From the IMG/VR virus record IMGVR_UViG_3300042934_000594, positions 62,001 to 126,000 of that record: DNA of 64,000 nt; one strand, written 5' to 3'. Below, one piece after another: positions 17,399 to 26,428 of this stretch. The notes below the pieces were generated by a model. The model searched no databases, was not told where the DNA came from, and was given only the letters and a program-made list of their open reading frames with translations. This DNA is from a virus. The translations under genes were made by a program, and so were the position numbers. Within the stretch, counting starts at the first letter, position 1; every line of letters starts with the position of its first letter.

Positions 17399-18850
17399 AT
17401 GGGCATTCACGCTCAGCTGGTCGACTTCGATGCCGAGTTCGCCAAGCTCTCGTATGAGCCAGTGCTGGTCAACGACTTCGACACCAGTATTGCCGAACAG
17501 AAAGAAGAGTTCGAGCGCCATCTGTATTCGCATTACAAGGACTCTGAATCCATTGAAGATTCGGCGTCGTGTGATTGCAGGCACACCAAAACCGTGCAGT
17601 TGCTCGGGGTGGTGTGTGAGTTGTGTGGCACCCCGGTGGTCAGCACCACCGATCGCCCAATCGTTCCGAGCATGTGGATCGCAGCGCCTGATGGTGTGAA
17701 GGGTCTGGTGTCCCCGGAAGTGTGGATCATGTTGGAAACGGCCTTGAGCGTTAAGGAGTTTAACTTCTTAGAGTTCCTGACCAACACCACGTATCGTTAC
17801 GACCTGGATCACATCACGTCTAAAGAGACGCGGCGTAAGCTGGATCGTTTGCTGGCCAAGAACTTCCCCCGTGGCCTGAACAACTTCATCACCAACTTTG
17901 ATGAGATTGTTGAGTTCCTGTTCAGCGCAAACATCATCGACACCAACAAGAATGACCTGTACCAGTTCATTCAGCGTAACAAGCATCTGTTCTTCCCCAA
18001 GTACCTGCCGATCCCCTCGAAGATTTGTTTCGTGGTGGAATCGACCACCTCCGGCGTCTACATCGACAAACCTATTGCAGCAGCTATTGATGCGGCCTTG
18101 ACTATTGTCTCGATCCGCAGCACCGCTTATGCCCTCAAGCCCGCGGTAGTTCAGAACCGGGTGGTGAAGTCGCTCAAGTCGTTGGCGTTGTTCCATGAAG
18201 TCTACGACCGTACCCGTCTGGCCCGTAAGCCTGGGTTGTTCCGTCGACACGTGTTTGGCAGTCGTTTGCACTTCACCGCCCGTGGCGTGATCACCAGTAT
18301 CTCCGATCCACACGAGTACGATGAGCTGCATGTACCGTGGGGTATTGCGACACAGTTGCTCAAGTACCACTTGGTCAACAAGCTGATGAAGCGTGGCCGT
18401 ACAGCGTCTGAAGCGCTGGCGTTTGTGTACAGCCACGTGCTGCGGTATAACGAAGAGCTCGATGAGATCTTCAAGGAGCTGATTGCCGAAGCCCCTGAGA
18501 AAGGCATCGCGGTCACGTTGCACCGGAACCCAACGTTGCAGCGCGGTTCCACGCAACTGTTCTACGTCACGCGAATCAAACCGCGCGTCAGTGACAACAC
18601 CATCGGCATGTCCGTGATCTGTCTGCGGGCACCGAACGCTGACTTCGACGGCGACCAGTTGAACATGACTCTGATCCTCGACAACGAGTTGACGAACGCC
18701 ATGAAACGACTGGCCCCACATCTGTGGGTGATGTCGTTGGAAGAACCGCACGAAATCTCAGGTAACCTGGAACTCCAGGGTCCTGTAGTGGAAACGGTGG
18801 TCAACTGGTTGCACGAAGATTACCTTCCACCGCTACAAGTCGCCTCGTGA
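17399..18850 (+). CDS. Non-virion RNA polymerase beta' subunit, N-terminal half, 483 aa
   Basis: Contains APNADFDGDQLN at ~411-422, the universal NADFDGD loop whose three aspartates hold the catalytic magnesium. Cysteines C58, C60, C73 and C76 near the start form a probable zinc-binding site. ATG 17399 follows CAAGGAGG. The position directly after the shell gene matches phiKZ gp54-gp55. It should join with the gp68-like, beta C and beta' C products in this window, plus a beta N-half encoded elsewhere, to form the multi-subunit enzyme that transcribes middle and late genes in the phage nucleus. Confidence 0.9.
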   Translation: MGIHAQLVDFDAEFAKLSYEPVLVNDFDTSIAEQKEEFERHLYSHYKDSESIEDSASCDCRHTKTVQLLGVVCELCGTPVVSTTDRPIVPSMWIAAPDGVKGLVSPEVWIMLETALSVKEFNFLEFLTNTTYRYDLDHITSKETRRKLDRLLAKNFPRGLNNFITNFDEIVEFLFSANIIDTNKNDLYQFIQRNKHLFFPKYLPIPSKICFVVESTTSGVYIDKPIAAAIDAALTIVSIRSTAYALKPAVVQNRVVKSLKSLALFHEVYDRTRLARKPGLFRRHVFGSRLHFTARGVITSISDPHEYDELHVPWGIATQLLKYHLVNKLMKRGRTASEALAFVYSHVLRYNEELDEIFKELIAEAPEKGIAVTLHRNPTLQRGSTQLFYVTRIKPRVSDNTIGMSVICLRAPNADFDGDQLNMTLILDNELTNAMKRLAPHLWVMSLEEPHEISGNLELQGPVVETVVNWLHEDYLPPLQVAS

Positions 18851-18857
18851 GGTAAGT

Positions 18858-19469
18858 ATGTCAGGCTATGCGTCCGGCGTGGACATCATTGATATCTTCG
18901 CAGGCGGTCATCTGGACCAACAATCCAGTGGCTGGCTCCAGGAACAATCCCAGTTCATGTCGACTGGGTTGAGCCATACCGCTCAACAGTTCTTCGAGCA
19001 AGCGCGTAACATGTATCAGGTCATCAGTCAGACTGATGCCTTGCAAGTGATACGCAACGTTAAAGCGAAGGTGGGTAGTCTGTGGGGGAACGACGTCTTC
19101 GCGGCGACGACCCTGCCACAGATTCAAACTGCCAACCCGGTCATGCAGCGATGGATCATGGCATTGCCAGAGCTGCGGACCATGTACCTGAACCAGGAAG
19201 TCGAAGGCTATGGGGATTCGTATCAGAACTTCCATGGCCACGCAGTCGGTGCGGACCACTACGATTGGCGCCAAGTGATGACCGATGTGGTCGTCGTCAA
19301 ACCCAATGAATGGGGCTACACCAACTACTGTGAACCCACCAGCCCTGGAGAGAAGCCGCTCACACTACATGAGAAGGTGGACATCCTGGCCACGTGGAAC
19401 GCAGTCAAGCACTATCTGGATGAGGCGGATGAAGATCCAACCTCAACCTGTGGTGCCAAACTCGGCTAA
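18858..19469 (+). CDS. Hypothetical protein, 203 aa
   Basis: ATG 18858 follows GAGGTAAGT, 7 bp after the beta' N gene, so co-transcribed. Soluble, aromatic-rich, no motif recognised. Function unknown. Confidence 0.7.
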   Translation: MSGYASGVDIIDIFAGGHLDQQSSGWLQEQSQFMSTGLSHTAQQFFEQARNMYQVISQTDALQVIRNVKAKVGSLWGNDVFAATTLPQIQTANPVMQRWIMALPELRTMYLNQEVEGYGDSYQNFHGHAVGADHYDWRQVMTDVVVVKPNEWGYTNYCEPTSPGEKPLTLHEKVDILATWNAVKHYLDEADEDPTSTCGAKLG

Positions 19470-19478
19470 ATCCCCCGA

Positions 19479-19512
19479 CATAGAGGCCCCCGGAAAGGGG
19501 CCTCGCTTTATG
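19479..19512. terminator. Hairpin with CATA/TATG between tandem genes
   Basis: GAGGCCCC (19483-19490) pairs with GGGGCCTC (19497-19504), loop CGGAAA; CATA at 19479 and TATG at 19509. Here the element lies between two plus-strand genes. Confidence 0.6.
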
Positions 19513-19523
19513 GAGTCTCGACC

Positions 19524-20303
19524 ATGGATGCAGAATCTTTAAAGGCCCTGATGTGGACTGCTCTCCGTGCTGAAGGGGAGGGTGTCGTAGCCACAGGCCA
19601 CACAGGCCCCCTGCCCGACGTGCGTGGCGGACTACTCATCGAAGGCGCTGATTTAACAGTGGCTGCCCACAACCTCGGTGTGGCCAATGGCATCAAAGCA
19701 CTCTTGACCCACATGAGCCAAAATGGCTGGCGTTTGGTTGGGCCTCTGGATCCTAAGATCTACCCACCTCGCGATGGCGATCTGGGCGAGGAATTCAAAA
19801 CCTGGCTGAACACCCCCCTGCCTTCGGAAAGCAACCAAGACCGGCAACTGACCGGTGCCCGTGGATGGAAGGATGGCGTTTACAACCCGGCCCTTCCACC
19901 ATCCAAACATGCCCTGCTGCCCGACCTGCCTGAAATCAAAGGCGTCCACCTTAAAGACAGTAGCTCAGTTACCCGTACTCGGTTCAAACAGACCGTGCTG
20001 TTTATGAAAGACGGGCGGGTCCACCTGAATGGCGTCCCCATCAAGTTCTCGGTGAAAGCTGCTGACTGGCAGGTGCAATCAGGGTACAGTGAGTATCCAC
20101 TGGAAATCCGTTTCCAGGTGGACGGCAAGACTTACGTGGTTTCTGAGTCATTGGGGACACCGTATGTGGATCGCTTGATGTTGGACTATAGTGACCAGGT
20201 GGAGGACCCTGATCCAGGAACGACGTACGAAGAGCCTGTGGCGTCAGTGGTGATCAGTCAATACCACGGCGTGCTGCAATGGCTGGTGCAGGATATCGAG
20301 TGA
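19524..20303 (+). CDS. Hypothetical protein, 259 aa
   Basis: ATG 19524 with GGAGTCTC upstream. The second half is strand-rich with short repeats of hydrophobic-polar alternation (VLFMKDGRVHLNG, IRFQVDGKTYVV), a beta-sandwich look. No family recognised; could be structural. Confidence 0.65.
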   Translation: MDAESLKALMWTALRAEGEGVVATGHTGPLPDVRGGLLIEGADLTVAAHNLGVANGIKALLTHMSQNGWRLVGPLDPKIYPPRDGDLGEEFKTWLNTPLPSESNQDRQLTGARGWKDGVYNPALPPSKHALLPDLPEIKGVHLKDSSSVTRTRFKQTVLFMKDGRVHLNGVPIKFSVKAADWQVQSGYSEYPLEIRFQVDGKTYVVSESLGTPYVDRLMLDYSDQVEDPDPGTTYEEPVASVVISQYHGVLQWLVQDIE

Positions 20304-20313
20304 TACAACCCAT

Positions 20314-20356
20314 CAGGGGGCCTTCGGGTCCCCTGTGGATTCCCTTTCTTTTTTGC
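20314..20356 (+). terminator. Intrinsic terminator
   Basis: CAGGGGGCC, loop TTCG, GGTCCCCTG (20314-20335) with a T-rich tail ending in CTTTCTTTTTTG. Confidence 0.7.
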
Positions 20357-20395
20357 CAATAGGATGACTTCCTACCACCTGGCGGCGAACCTCCT

Positions 20396-20803
20396 ATGCC
20401 CACGACAAAGATTGCCACCCTCGGTTCCATCGGTTGGGTGGACTCCATTCCAGAGAAAGGCGACTACGCCATTTCCTGCTTTATCACCACCAATAAATCC
20501 CAGTCGGTTGAGTACGCTGGTAATATTACTTCCCTTCAATATCTAGTGAAGACCTATGCCAACGCCCCGCGGGATCTGGAGACGAATGTCCGAACCGCGT
20601 TGGAACGAACGATGTCGCAGTACTTCGGCGCAGACGTCGCCCAAGTAACCTGCACCGTTGAGTTGGATACCGACGATATTACCAAAATCACCATCCGCTT
20701 CCGCTGCGTGCTGACCATCGATGGCAGCAACTATGTCCTTGGACGTATTGTGCAGTATGTGAACGGTCGGTTGGTGGCCATTGCCAAAGACAACAACGGG
20801 TAG
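20396..20803 (+). CDS. Hypothetical protein, 135 aa
   Basis: ATG 20396; upstream site weak. Alternating strands with a central helix; the style resembles small tail or baseplate proteins but no motif supports that. The next gene starts 5 bp later. Function unknown. Confidence 0.65.
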   Translation: MPTTKIATLGSIGWVDSIPEKGDYAISCFITTNKSQSVEYAGNITSLQYLVKTYANAPRDLETNVRTALERTMSQYFGADVAQVTCTVELDTDDITKITIRFRCVLTIDGSNYVLGRIVQYVNGRLVAIAKDNNG

Positions 20804-20808
20804 ACCCA

Positions 20809-21246
20809 ATGTCAGAACCACTTGATCACGAACAACACGAGAAAAACCAAGACCAGCGCATCAAAGAACTGGAGCGCCGGCTGGCAGAAACACAACACAC
20901 GGTAGAGCATCTTCACGAGGCGTTCGAAGACCGCGTGATGCAGGTGATCGAAGCGCTGTGCAGTGCCGTGGGTGGCGTTGTGGGTGCCTCACGGGCCAAG
21001 TCCCAGTTGCGCCGTCAAGGACCGACTGTGGAAATGCGCCTGGCCGGTACGCAGGAAGAGCCCAGCAATGAACAGACGTTCCGGGTTACCTTGGCCGAAG
21101 ACGGCATTAAGGTTGAACAGTTGAGTGAAGGCCAGTGGGGCACCATCCCGCCGACGGCAGTCGATGAGCTGTTCCAGGGTTACCTGCGTGAGCAAGGCAT
21201 CGCCATCGGCGTCCCCACGCTCATCAATCTGTACCAACTTCATTAA
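20809..21246 (+). CDS. Coiled-coil protein, 145 aa
   Basis: ATG 20809, 5 bp after the previous stop. Residues ~10-45 are a charged heptad-like helix (QRIKELERRLAETQHTVEHL), a clear coiled-coil candidate. The C-terminal half is compact and mixed. Function unknown. Confidence 0.65.
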   Translation: MSEPLDHEQHEKNQDQRIKELERRLAETQHTVEHLHEAFEDRVMQVIEALCSAVGGVVGASRAKSQLRRQGPTVEMRLAGTQEEPSNEQTFRVTLAEDGIKVEQLSEGQWGTIPPTAVDELFQGYLREQGIAIGVPTLINLYQLH

Positions 21247-21257
21247 CCGGTGGTGAT

Positions 21258-21833
21258 GTGAGCATACAAAATCCTAACGTAAAGATGCATGAGCAGGTAC
21301 TGCTCGGTGATTCGCTGGAAGTGATCATGGCTGAGACCAACAGCCGAATCCCTACGGTGTCGGAATACCAGTTCAAGCGTGAAGTGTTGGGCTTGTTGCG
21401 CGATCCATTCAACAAACATTCGTTGAGCCACTACGAGGTCTACGTTGGTGAGCTGACCCGTCAACTGCGTGTAGTAGAAGACGGCAATCCCAACAATGTA
21501 CTGTTCACCATCCCGGCATTGGTGCAATCACCCCGTCCGTCGATGGCCACCCCAGGCGGTTACAGCGCAGAGAACTTCTTCCGTTCTCTGACCCGTGACA
21601 TTGACCTGGGTGGCGCTGGTATCGACCAGAAGATCGTCAACTTCCTCAACGGTGTGACACAGGCCCCCAACGTGATCGACGTGGTCCTCAAACCGATCCG
21701 TGAGATTCTGCACCGTTACGGCACTGACTTTGTCCAGGTTGCTCCCGATGGCGTCAACCACGCCGCTGCTGAACAACTGCTGGGCACTACCCGAACCACC
21801 TCCAGCTTTGATGACGACGGTTATGCGGACTGA
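21258..21833 (+). CDS. Hypothetical protein, 191 aa
   Basis: GTG start 21258 with GGTGGTG upstream. Mixed alpha/beta, no motif recognised; the tail is acidic (FDDDGYAD). Overlaps the nuclease gene by 11 bp, suggesting joint expression with DNA-processing genes. Function unknown. Confidence 0.65.
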   Translation: MSIQNPNVKMHEQVLLGDSLEVIMAETNSRIPTVSEYQFKREVLGLLRDPFNKHSLSHYEVYVGELTRQLRVVEDGNPNNVLFTIPALVQSPRPSMATPGGYSAENFFRSLTRDIDLGGAGIDQKIVNFLNGVTQAPNVIDVVLKPIREILHRYGTDFVQVAPDGVNHAAAEQLLGTTRTTSSFDDDGYAD

Positions 21834-22965
21834 CCTGTGCAAAAAGCCAGGGACCTTCCGCTACATCAGCTTGGGTGACGTGCACTTGGGCCACCATTCA
21901 ACACCCACCGCGACAATCATCCAGAACTTGGACACGTGGTGCTTAACGGATGAGCGGCTCAAGGAAGTTGACATGGTCATCATCACAGGCGATCTGTTTG
22001 ATCGCCTGCTGCACAACGCTGATGAGAACGTGAAACTGATCAACCGTTGGATCACGCGTTTGATGTACCGCTGTGCGGTGCACAACGTGATGCTGGAGAT
22101 CGTGGAAGGTACCCCGTCCCACGACCGTGGGCAATCGAACTTCTTTGTTGAGCAAGCCCAAAATGCCAGTATCCCCGTAGAGCTTCATTACGCCACCACC
22201 CTGTCCATCCGTTACATTGAAAAGCTCGATGCGCATTTCTTGTACGTGCCGGATAAGTGGCGTGCCGACACCCAGACCACCTTAGATGAGGTGCGGGTGT
22301 TGCTCAAGGATAAAGGACTGGAACAAGTTGACTTTGCGATCATGCATGGCGCGTTTGAATACCAGCTGCCCAGCATCGTGAAAGAGCCGACTCATGCCAG
22401 CGATGTCTACTTAGGCCTCGTCAAATACTTTATCATGATTGGCCACGTGCACCTGCCTACACGCCAAGAACGCATACTAGCCGCCGGATCCTTCGACCGT
22501 ATTTGCCACGGTGAGGAAGGACCCAAAGGGTTTTATGACGTCAGTGTGCAATCACCTGAGCTGTTTAAGGTGACATTCGTCGAGAACCGAGGTGCTAAGC
22601 GGTACGACACCATCGAGTGTCACGGTATGGACACCAAGCAAGTCAACGTGCTGGTGCGTCAACGGGTCAGTGAACTGCCCCCACGCTCAGCCATCCGTCT
22701 GCGGTGCGATCCACATGACGCCGCCACAGGCGACATGGAATCGTTTGTCCGTGAATATCCACACATTGAGTGGTCACTCAAGGTTGAGAAAGTCGCCAAA
22801 GCCAAAGAATCGGCAGCGGAACGATTGGCCAGCTTTGACTTGTCCGCTTACAGCCCCATTGACCCTACCACCCTCATGCAGTTGTTGGCCAGCGAGTTGC
22901 AAAAGCACGCTAAGGACCCAGCCACGTTTGAGCGGTGCATGCGCCGCATGGAGGCTTTTGTTTAG
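21823..22965 (+). CDS. SbcD/Mre11-like metallophosphoesterase, 380 aa
   Basis: Shows the ordered metal-binding motifs of the calcineurin-like nuclease fold: LGDVHLGH (D19, H21), IITGDLFDR (G56-D57), a divergent GTPSHDRG where GNHD is usual (H100, D101), MHGAF, and IGHVHL. It would cut or trim DNA ends, as SbcD does with SbcC, but no SbcC-like ATPase lies in the window. Start ATG 21823 or 21811, both overlapping the previous gene; the metal motifs begin ~18 residues later either way. Neighbours (SSB-like gene, RNAP operon) fit a replication and repair role in the phage nucleus. Confidence 0.8.
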   Translation: MRTDLCKKPGTFRYISLGDVHLGHHSTPTATIIQNLDTWCLTDERLKEVDMVIITGDLFDRLLHNADENVKLINRWITRLMYRCAVHNVMLEIVEGTPSHDRGQSNFFVEQAQNASIPVELHYATTLSIRYIEKLDAHFLYVPDKWRADTQTTLDEVRVLLKDKGLEQVDFAIMHGAFEYQLPSIVKEPTHASDVYLGLVKYFIMIGHVHLPTRQERILAAGSFDRICHGEEGPKGFYDVSVQSPELFKVTFVENRGAKRYDTIECHGMDTKQVNVLVRQRVSELPPRSAIRLRCDPHDAATGDMESFVREYPHIEWSLKVEKVAKAKESAAERLASFDLSAYSPIDPTTLMQLLASELQKHAKDPATFERCMRRMEAFV

Positions 22966-22976
22966 AGGTTGTCACT

Positions 22977-23816
22977 ATGACAGCACATGGCTATGTGGAA
23001 CGAGAGGTCGGTCTCTTCCCAATCAGCATCGGTACCTCGTACGCGCTCCAAGGATTCTTGGGCAACCATCCCAATCAACCGCAGCAACCTGCGGCCAGTA
23101 AAAATGTGCGGGCCATGTACATCAACCTGCGCACGATGATCCGTAACCTGTACGCTGCGATGCCCTCAGCGGCCGCACAGGTGATCAATCACGACATGGC
23201 GGCTATCACCCTGCTGGAGGAGTGTCGTTCGATACCGGACATCCTACGCCAGCACAAGCACCCTTGTGAGGTGGTGTACTACTTCAGTAACCTGGATGAG
23301 GTTAAGTGGGTCTTCCCGAAGGCTGAATACAAGAAAGCCCGCACGGAGAAGCAAATCCATTACGAGGTCTACGAGAAGTTGGTGCTGACCATGTTGTTGG
23401 CCCAACTCAAAGAAGCCCACGTCGATGTGGAGTTCATGACCCGGCAACCCAAACCCAGTCCGGTCATCGCCGCTATCATCACCCATTACCCCACGGAGTT
23501 GCTCTGGCGTCAAAGCTTTGAGCGATTGCTGCTGCTGGAGTCACACACCGGCAAGCTTAAGATGTACAACACGTGGTTTACCAAATTGGAAGGAATTACT
23601 GAGCAGCATCCAATGCCGTTCAATAAGTACACCCTCCAAGTGTTCGGTGAGGGGGTGCTGTTTGCCCCCCAACCCAAGCCGATACGCGATGCGTTAAAGC
23701 AGTTGGCCGAATACAAACGCTGGACCGGCATTACCACGGACATGAAAGTGCACGCGGATATTTCGGCCTCAGGGGACCGAGCGCTCAAGGAAAACTACGC
23801 GCTGTTGAACCGGTAA
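22977..23816 (+). CDS. Unknown protein between nuclease and SSB-like genes, 279 aa
   Basis: ATG 22977 behind AGAGGTTG. Helical and basic with well-formed blocks (YYFSNLDEVKWVFPK, HYPTELLWRQSFERLL) that look conserved. No catalytic motif that I recognise. Its place between a nuclease and an SSB-like gene suggests a DNA-related role, by context only. Confidence 0.7.
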   Translation: MTAHGYVEREVGLFPISIGTSYALQGFLGNHPNQPQQPAASKNVRAMYINLRTMIRNLYAAMPSAAAQVINHDMAAITLLEECRSIPDILRQHKHPCEVVYYFSNLDEVKWVFPKAEYKKARTEKQIHYEVYEKLVLTMLLAQLKEAHVDVEFMTRQPKPSPVIAAIITHYPTELLWRQSFERLLLLESHTGKLKMYNTWFTKLEGITEQHPMPFNKYTLQVFGEGVLFAPQPKPIRDALKQLAEYKRWTGITTDMKVHADISASGDRALKENYALLNR

Positions 23817-23838
23817 ACCCCCTAGGAAACAAATACTC

Positions 23839-23899
23839 ATGACCTTAATGGTACATGAGCAGTCTACACGGACATGTCGTTAGAGCATATGTCCTCCAC
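23839..23899 (+). promoter_or_regulatory. Two hairpins in the leader of the SSB-like gene
   Basis: CTCATG-ACC ... GGTA-CATGAG (about 23838-23861) and GGACAT ... ATGTCC (about 23873-23897) form two neighbouring inverted repeats before the ATG at 23922. They could control translation, as happens with other SSB genes, or mark transcript ends. Confidence 0.45.
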
Positions 23900-23921
23900 C
23901 ACAGTAAAAGCGGAGCTACAC

Positions 23922-24695
23922 ATGGCGTACGAACAACAGCAGCGACCACCAAGCCCACTGACCATTTTCGACGTAATGTCCAACTGGTTGTTTGCTGATC
24001 CGGTACAAGGTTCGAACAAGCGTCCGAACATCAAGATCAAGCCGATGGGTAACGTGCCCCGCATCATCGTCAAGACCAACGTCGAAGGCGATCGCAACAA
24101 CGGCCGTATCGATTTCAACACTGACCTGGCGACGTTCTCGGCCGCCATGCAGACGCTTAAGCAAATGGCTGAAGGCCGCGCGCTGCAAGACCTGTACAAC
24201 TTCGACTACACCGACGACTTCGTCGCTGGCAAGAAGTTGGACAAACCCATGCTGCTCTCCACGCTGCAACTGGGTCGCGACAAAGACACCGGTCGCCTGT
24301 ACATGGCGATCATTGCGCATCAGCGTCCACGCATCCAGTTCTTCTTCGGCCCATCGAAGTTCCACGGCGTGCGCCTGCGTGATGGCTCCCCACTGCCGGG
24401 CGATCAGCTGTCCAACGCTTACGCGCTGGGCTTCCTGGAACCTGCCTGTGCCATGCTCTACAACCTGCTCTCCGGTTCGGCCTTCGATGAGAACGCCAAG
24501 AACGTGGCCAAGCCGCCTGCAATGCAGGGTGGTAACGGCGGCGGTGGTGGCGGTAACTACGGTGGCAACCGTGGCGGCGGCGGTAACTCCTACGGTGGCG
24601 GCAATCGCCAGGGTGGCAACTCCTATGGCGGTGGCGGTGGCAACAGTGCTCCTTCGCCAATGGCTGAAGATTTCGGCGACATCCCAGCCTTCTAA
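23922..24695 (+). CDS. Single-stranded DNA-binding-like protein, 257 aa
   Basis: ATG 23922 has GGAG 8 nt upstream. The N-terminal ~180 residues are a compact strand-rich domain. Then come ~60 residues of almost pure G/N/Y/S/R repeats, and the protein ends in EDFGDIPAF. A folded domain, a glycine-rich linker and an acidic D-I-P-F-like tip is the build of bacterial SSB, whose tip recruits partner proteins. The fold itself I cannot confirm as an OB fold. It would coat single-stranded DNA during replication. Neighbouring genes (SbcD-like nuclease, RNAP operon) agree. Confidence 0.65.
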   Translation: MAYEQQQRPPSPLTIFDVMSNWLFADPVQGSNKRPNIKIKPMGNVPRIIVKTNVEGDRNNGRIDFNTDLATFSAAMQTLKQMAEGRALQDLYNFDYTDDFVAGKKLDKPMLLSTLQLGRDKDTGRLYMAIIAHQRPRIQFFFGPSKFHGVRLRDGSPLPGDQLSNAYALGFLEPACAMLYNLLSGSAFDENAKNVAKPPAMQGGNGGGGGGNYGGNRGGGGNSYGGGNRQGGNSYGGGGGNSAPSPMAEDFGDIPAF

Positions 24696-24703
24696 GCATT
24701 ACT

Positions 24704-24730
24704 CCCTCAGGGCATAGCCCTGAGGGTTTG
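24704..24730 (+). terminator. Hairpin terminator
   Basis: CCCTCAGGGC (24704-24713), loop ATA, GCCCTGAGGG (24717-24726), followed by TTTG. Ten perfect pairs. Confidence 0.7.
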
Positions 24731-24760
24731 TGCCCTCAGCGCAATCGAAGGTTTTTAGCA

Positions 24761-24771
24761 TCTATATCATC
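24761..24771 (+). promoter_or_regulatory. TCTATATCATC motif, candidate phage promoter
   Basis: TCTATATCATC followed by GATGTG, 43 nt before ATG 24815. Matches the motif at 14352, 15356 and 29783. Confidence 0.55.
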
Positions 24772-24814
24772 GATGTGAAGTTACACTGGTTATCGGGTAA
24801 AGCACGAGGTCGCT

Positions 24815-26404
24815 ATGCGTCTTGAAGTCACACAGATCCAGGGTCAAGGCTTTGTTGAAGTCGCAGTCAAACACGGCGATCAACAGATTGTCTGGCCTGC
24901 CAAAGCTTACAGCAAAGTGAAGCTGGCCGAACCCTCCAAGGTGTTCGATGAAATCAATGCGTATTGGGAGTGGGTAGGACCAGAAGCCCAACAAGAAGTC
25001 TGGGACTGCTACGTCAAGATCAAGGAGATCCTCGATCAGATCGTTGATAACCTCCACATCGGTCAAGCGGTACGTTTCTACGTCAACCAGATGTACAAGG
25101 CCATGCCGTTGGATGGTTTTAAGCGCTGGTTGCTGACGGTCGGCTCGCTGCACATGCCTTCCGAGATCCAAGACAAGTTGACTGAAGATTCGCGCTACAA
25201 CAAGTCCGACCAGACTTACCTGCGTGAAGACTACATCAACTTGGCGACGCTGGGCCTGGCCCTGCGGCCGATGTTGCCGATCTGGGGCGAGTACATCGAA
25301 CAGACCAGCGACAACGACATGTACAAGGAAATGGCGGCCATTGGTTTGGTGGCTGAAACTGAAATCTGCACCTGGCCGGACAAACAGACGGCGCAGGGTA
25401 ACCTGATGTTTGCACCTACCTCGGCATTCGAGAAGCTGCAAAGCTACGTGCGGTTCTGCACCGAGGACACGCCAGTGACCTTGGGTAACTTGTGGAAAGG
25501 CATGGGTTCGGCAGAAATCCCAATCTGGCTGCAAGCCAAGATCATGGTCCGCCGTTTGACGATCGTGCCGTTGTGCAACACCAACAGCCATTCGATCATC
25601 GCCAACGTGTACCGCTACGCCAAGAGCAACTTGAAGCCGCCAGATCGTTCGACCTCTGATCGGGTCAACGAGAAACGGCCTGAAGGCGGTGGGGGTGACG
25701 AAGACGAGAAAACCTCGTACTTGGAATCCTACAAGACCAAACAACGCATCAGCGGCGGTGACGCAGCGGTCTACGCGTTCGACACCAAAAACATGGCGCA
25801 GTTGGCTCAGAAGGTTGACCCCACGGTCGACTTGAACCTGCTGGTGCTGTGTGTCAAGCGACTCGAAGAAGTGGCGCGCTATGAAGTGCAGCCTCACCAG
25901 GAATTGATTGCTCAGTGGGTCATGTCCAAAGCGTTCCCAGCGCGGGCGTTCTGGCACATCCCTCGTGAAGCGGTGGTGCGGTTGTTGGCGGTGACGCAGA
26001 CGTTGTTGTGGCATTGGGGTTACCATGACATCGCTGTGTTCATGCAAGTGCGTCTGTACATGTCCACCGATCAGATGTTGCCGAACCTGATCAAGTCCAC
26101 CAAGTCCGGTTCCCGGATCTCGGCCAAATATAAAGAGGAGCTGGCTCAACAGTTCCCACACGTTAAATTGCTTCGCCGTGGACGTGCTGATCTGGACGCA
26201 GATGCAGACAGTGACAACCGCGCAGCGTTGGCAATCAACAACGCCACCAGTTTCATCCGGTCATCGACCTGGACGTACATGGGTCCCATTGAGTTGCACC
26301 GCTTAGCCGGTCAACCCGAAGGGCATCAGCAGTTGATTGTCCCGCAGACCATCAAGAACACCATCACGGAGTTGGTGTTGCATTTGGCCAAACTGAACAA
26401 GTAA
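24815..26404 (+). CDS. Non-virion RNA polymerase accessory subunit, phiKZ gp68-like, 529 aa
   Basis: No universal polymerase motif is present. The assignment comes from position: in phiKZ, gp68 (fifth subunit of the non-virion RNAP, of about this size) is followed by gp69, gp70, the beta C-half and the beta' C-half, exactly the order here. The protein is helical, with an acidic/glycine-rich linker (EGGGGDEDEK) near residue 290 and a second acidic patch (DLDADADSD) near 470. It is thought to help promoter recognition in phiKZ. ATG 24815 follows GAGG at short distance and an ACTATATCATC-type promoter candidate. Confidence 0.65.
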   Translation: MRLEVTQIQGQGFVEVAVKHGDQQIVWPAKAYSKVKLAEPSKVFDEINAYWEWVGPEAQQEVWDCYVKIKEILDQIVDNLHIGQAVRFYVNQMYKAMPLDGFKRWLLTVGSLHMPSEIQDKLTEDSRYNKSDQTYLREDYINLATLGLALRPMLPIWGEYIEQTSDNDMYKEMAAIGLVAETEICTWPDKQTAQGNLMFAPTSAFEKLQSYVRFCTEDTPVTLGNLWKGMGSAEIPIWLQAKIMVRRLTIVPLCNTNSHSIIANVYRYAKSNLKPPDRSTSDRVNEKRPEGGGGDEDEKTSYLESYKTKQRISGGDAAVYAFDTKNMAQLAQKVDPTVDLNLLVLCVKRLEEVARYEVQPHQELIAQWVMSKAFPARAFWHIPREAVVRLLAVTQTLLWHWGYHDIAVFMQVRLYMSTDQMLPNLIKSTKSGSRISAKYKEELAQQFPHVKLLRRGRADLDADADSDNRAALAINNATSFIRSSTWTYMGPIELHRLAGQPEGHQQLIVPQTIKNTITELVLHLAKLNK

Positions 26405-26428
26405 GCGTTTCACAAACGAGGAGTCATC

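Noticed and set aside
24530-24650. GGTGGCGGC-type DNA repeats, considered as a tandem repeat or origin
   Set aside because: They encode the glycine-rich linker of the SSB-like protein in frame, which explains the repetition.
24767-26161. 464-aa minus-strand open frame
   Set aside because: Antisense to the gp68-like gene, which has promoter, ribosome-binding site and synteny support.
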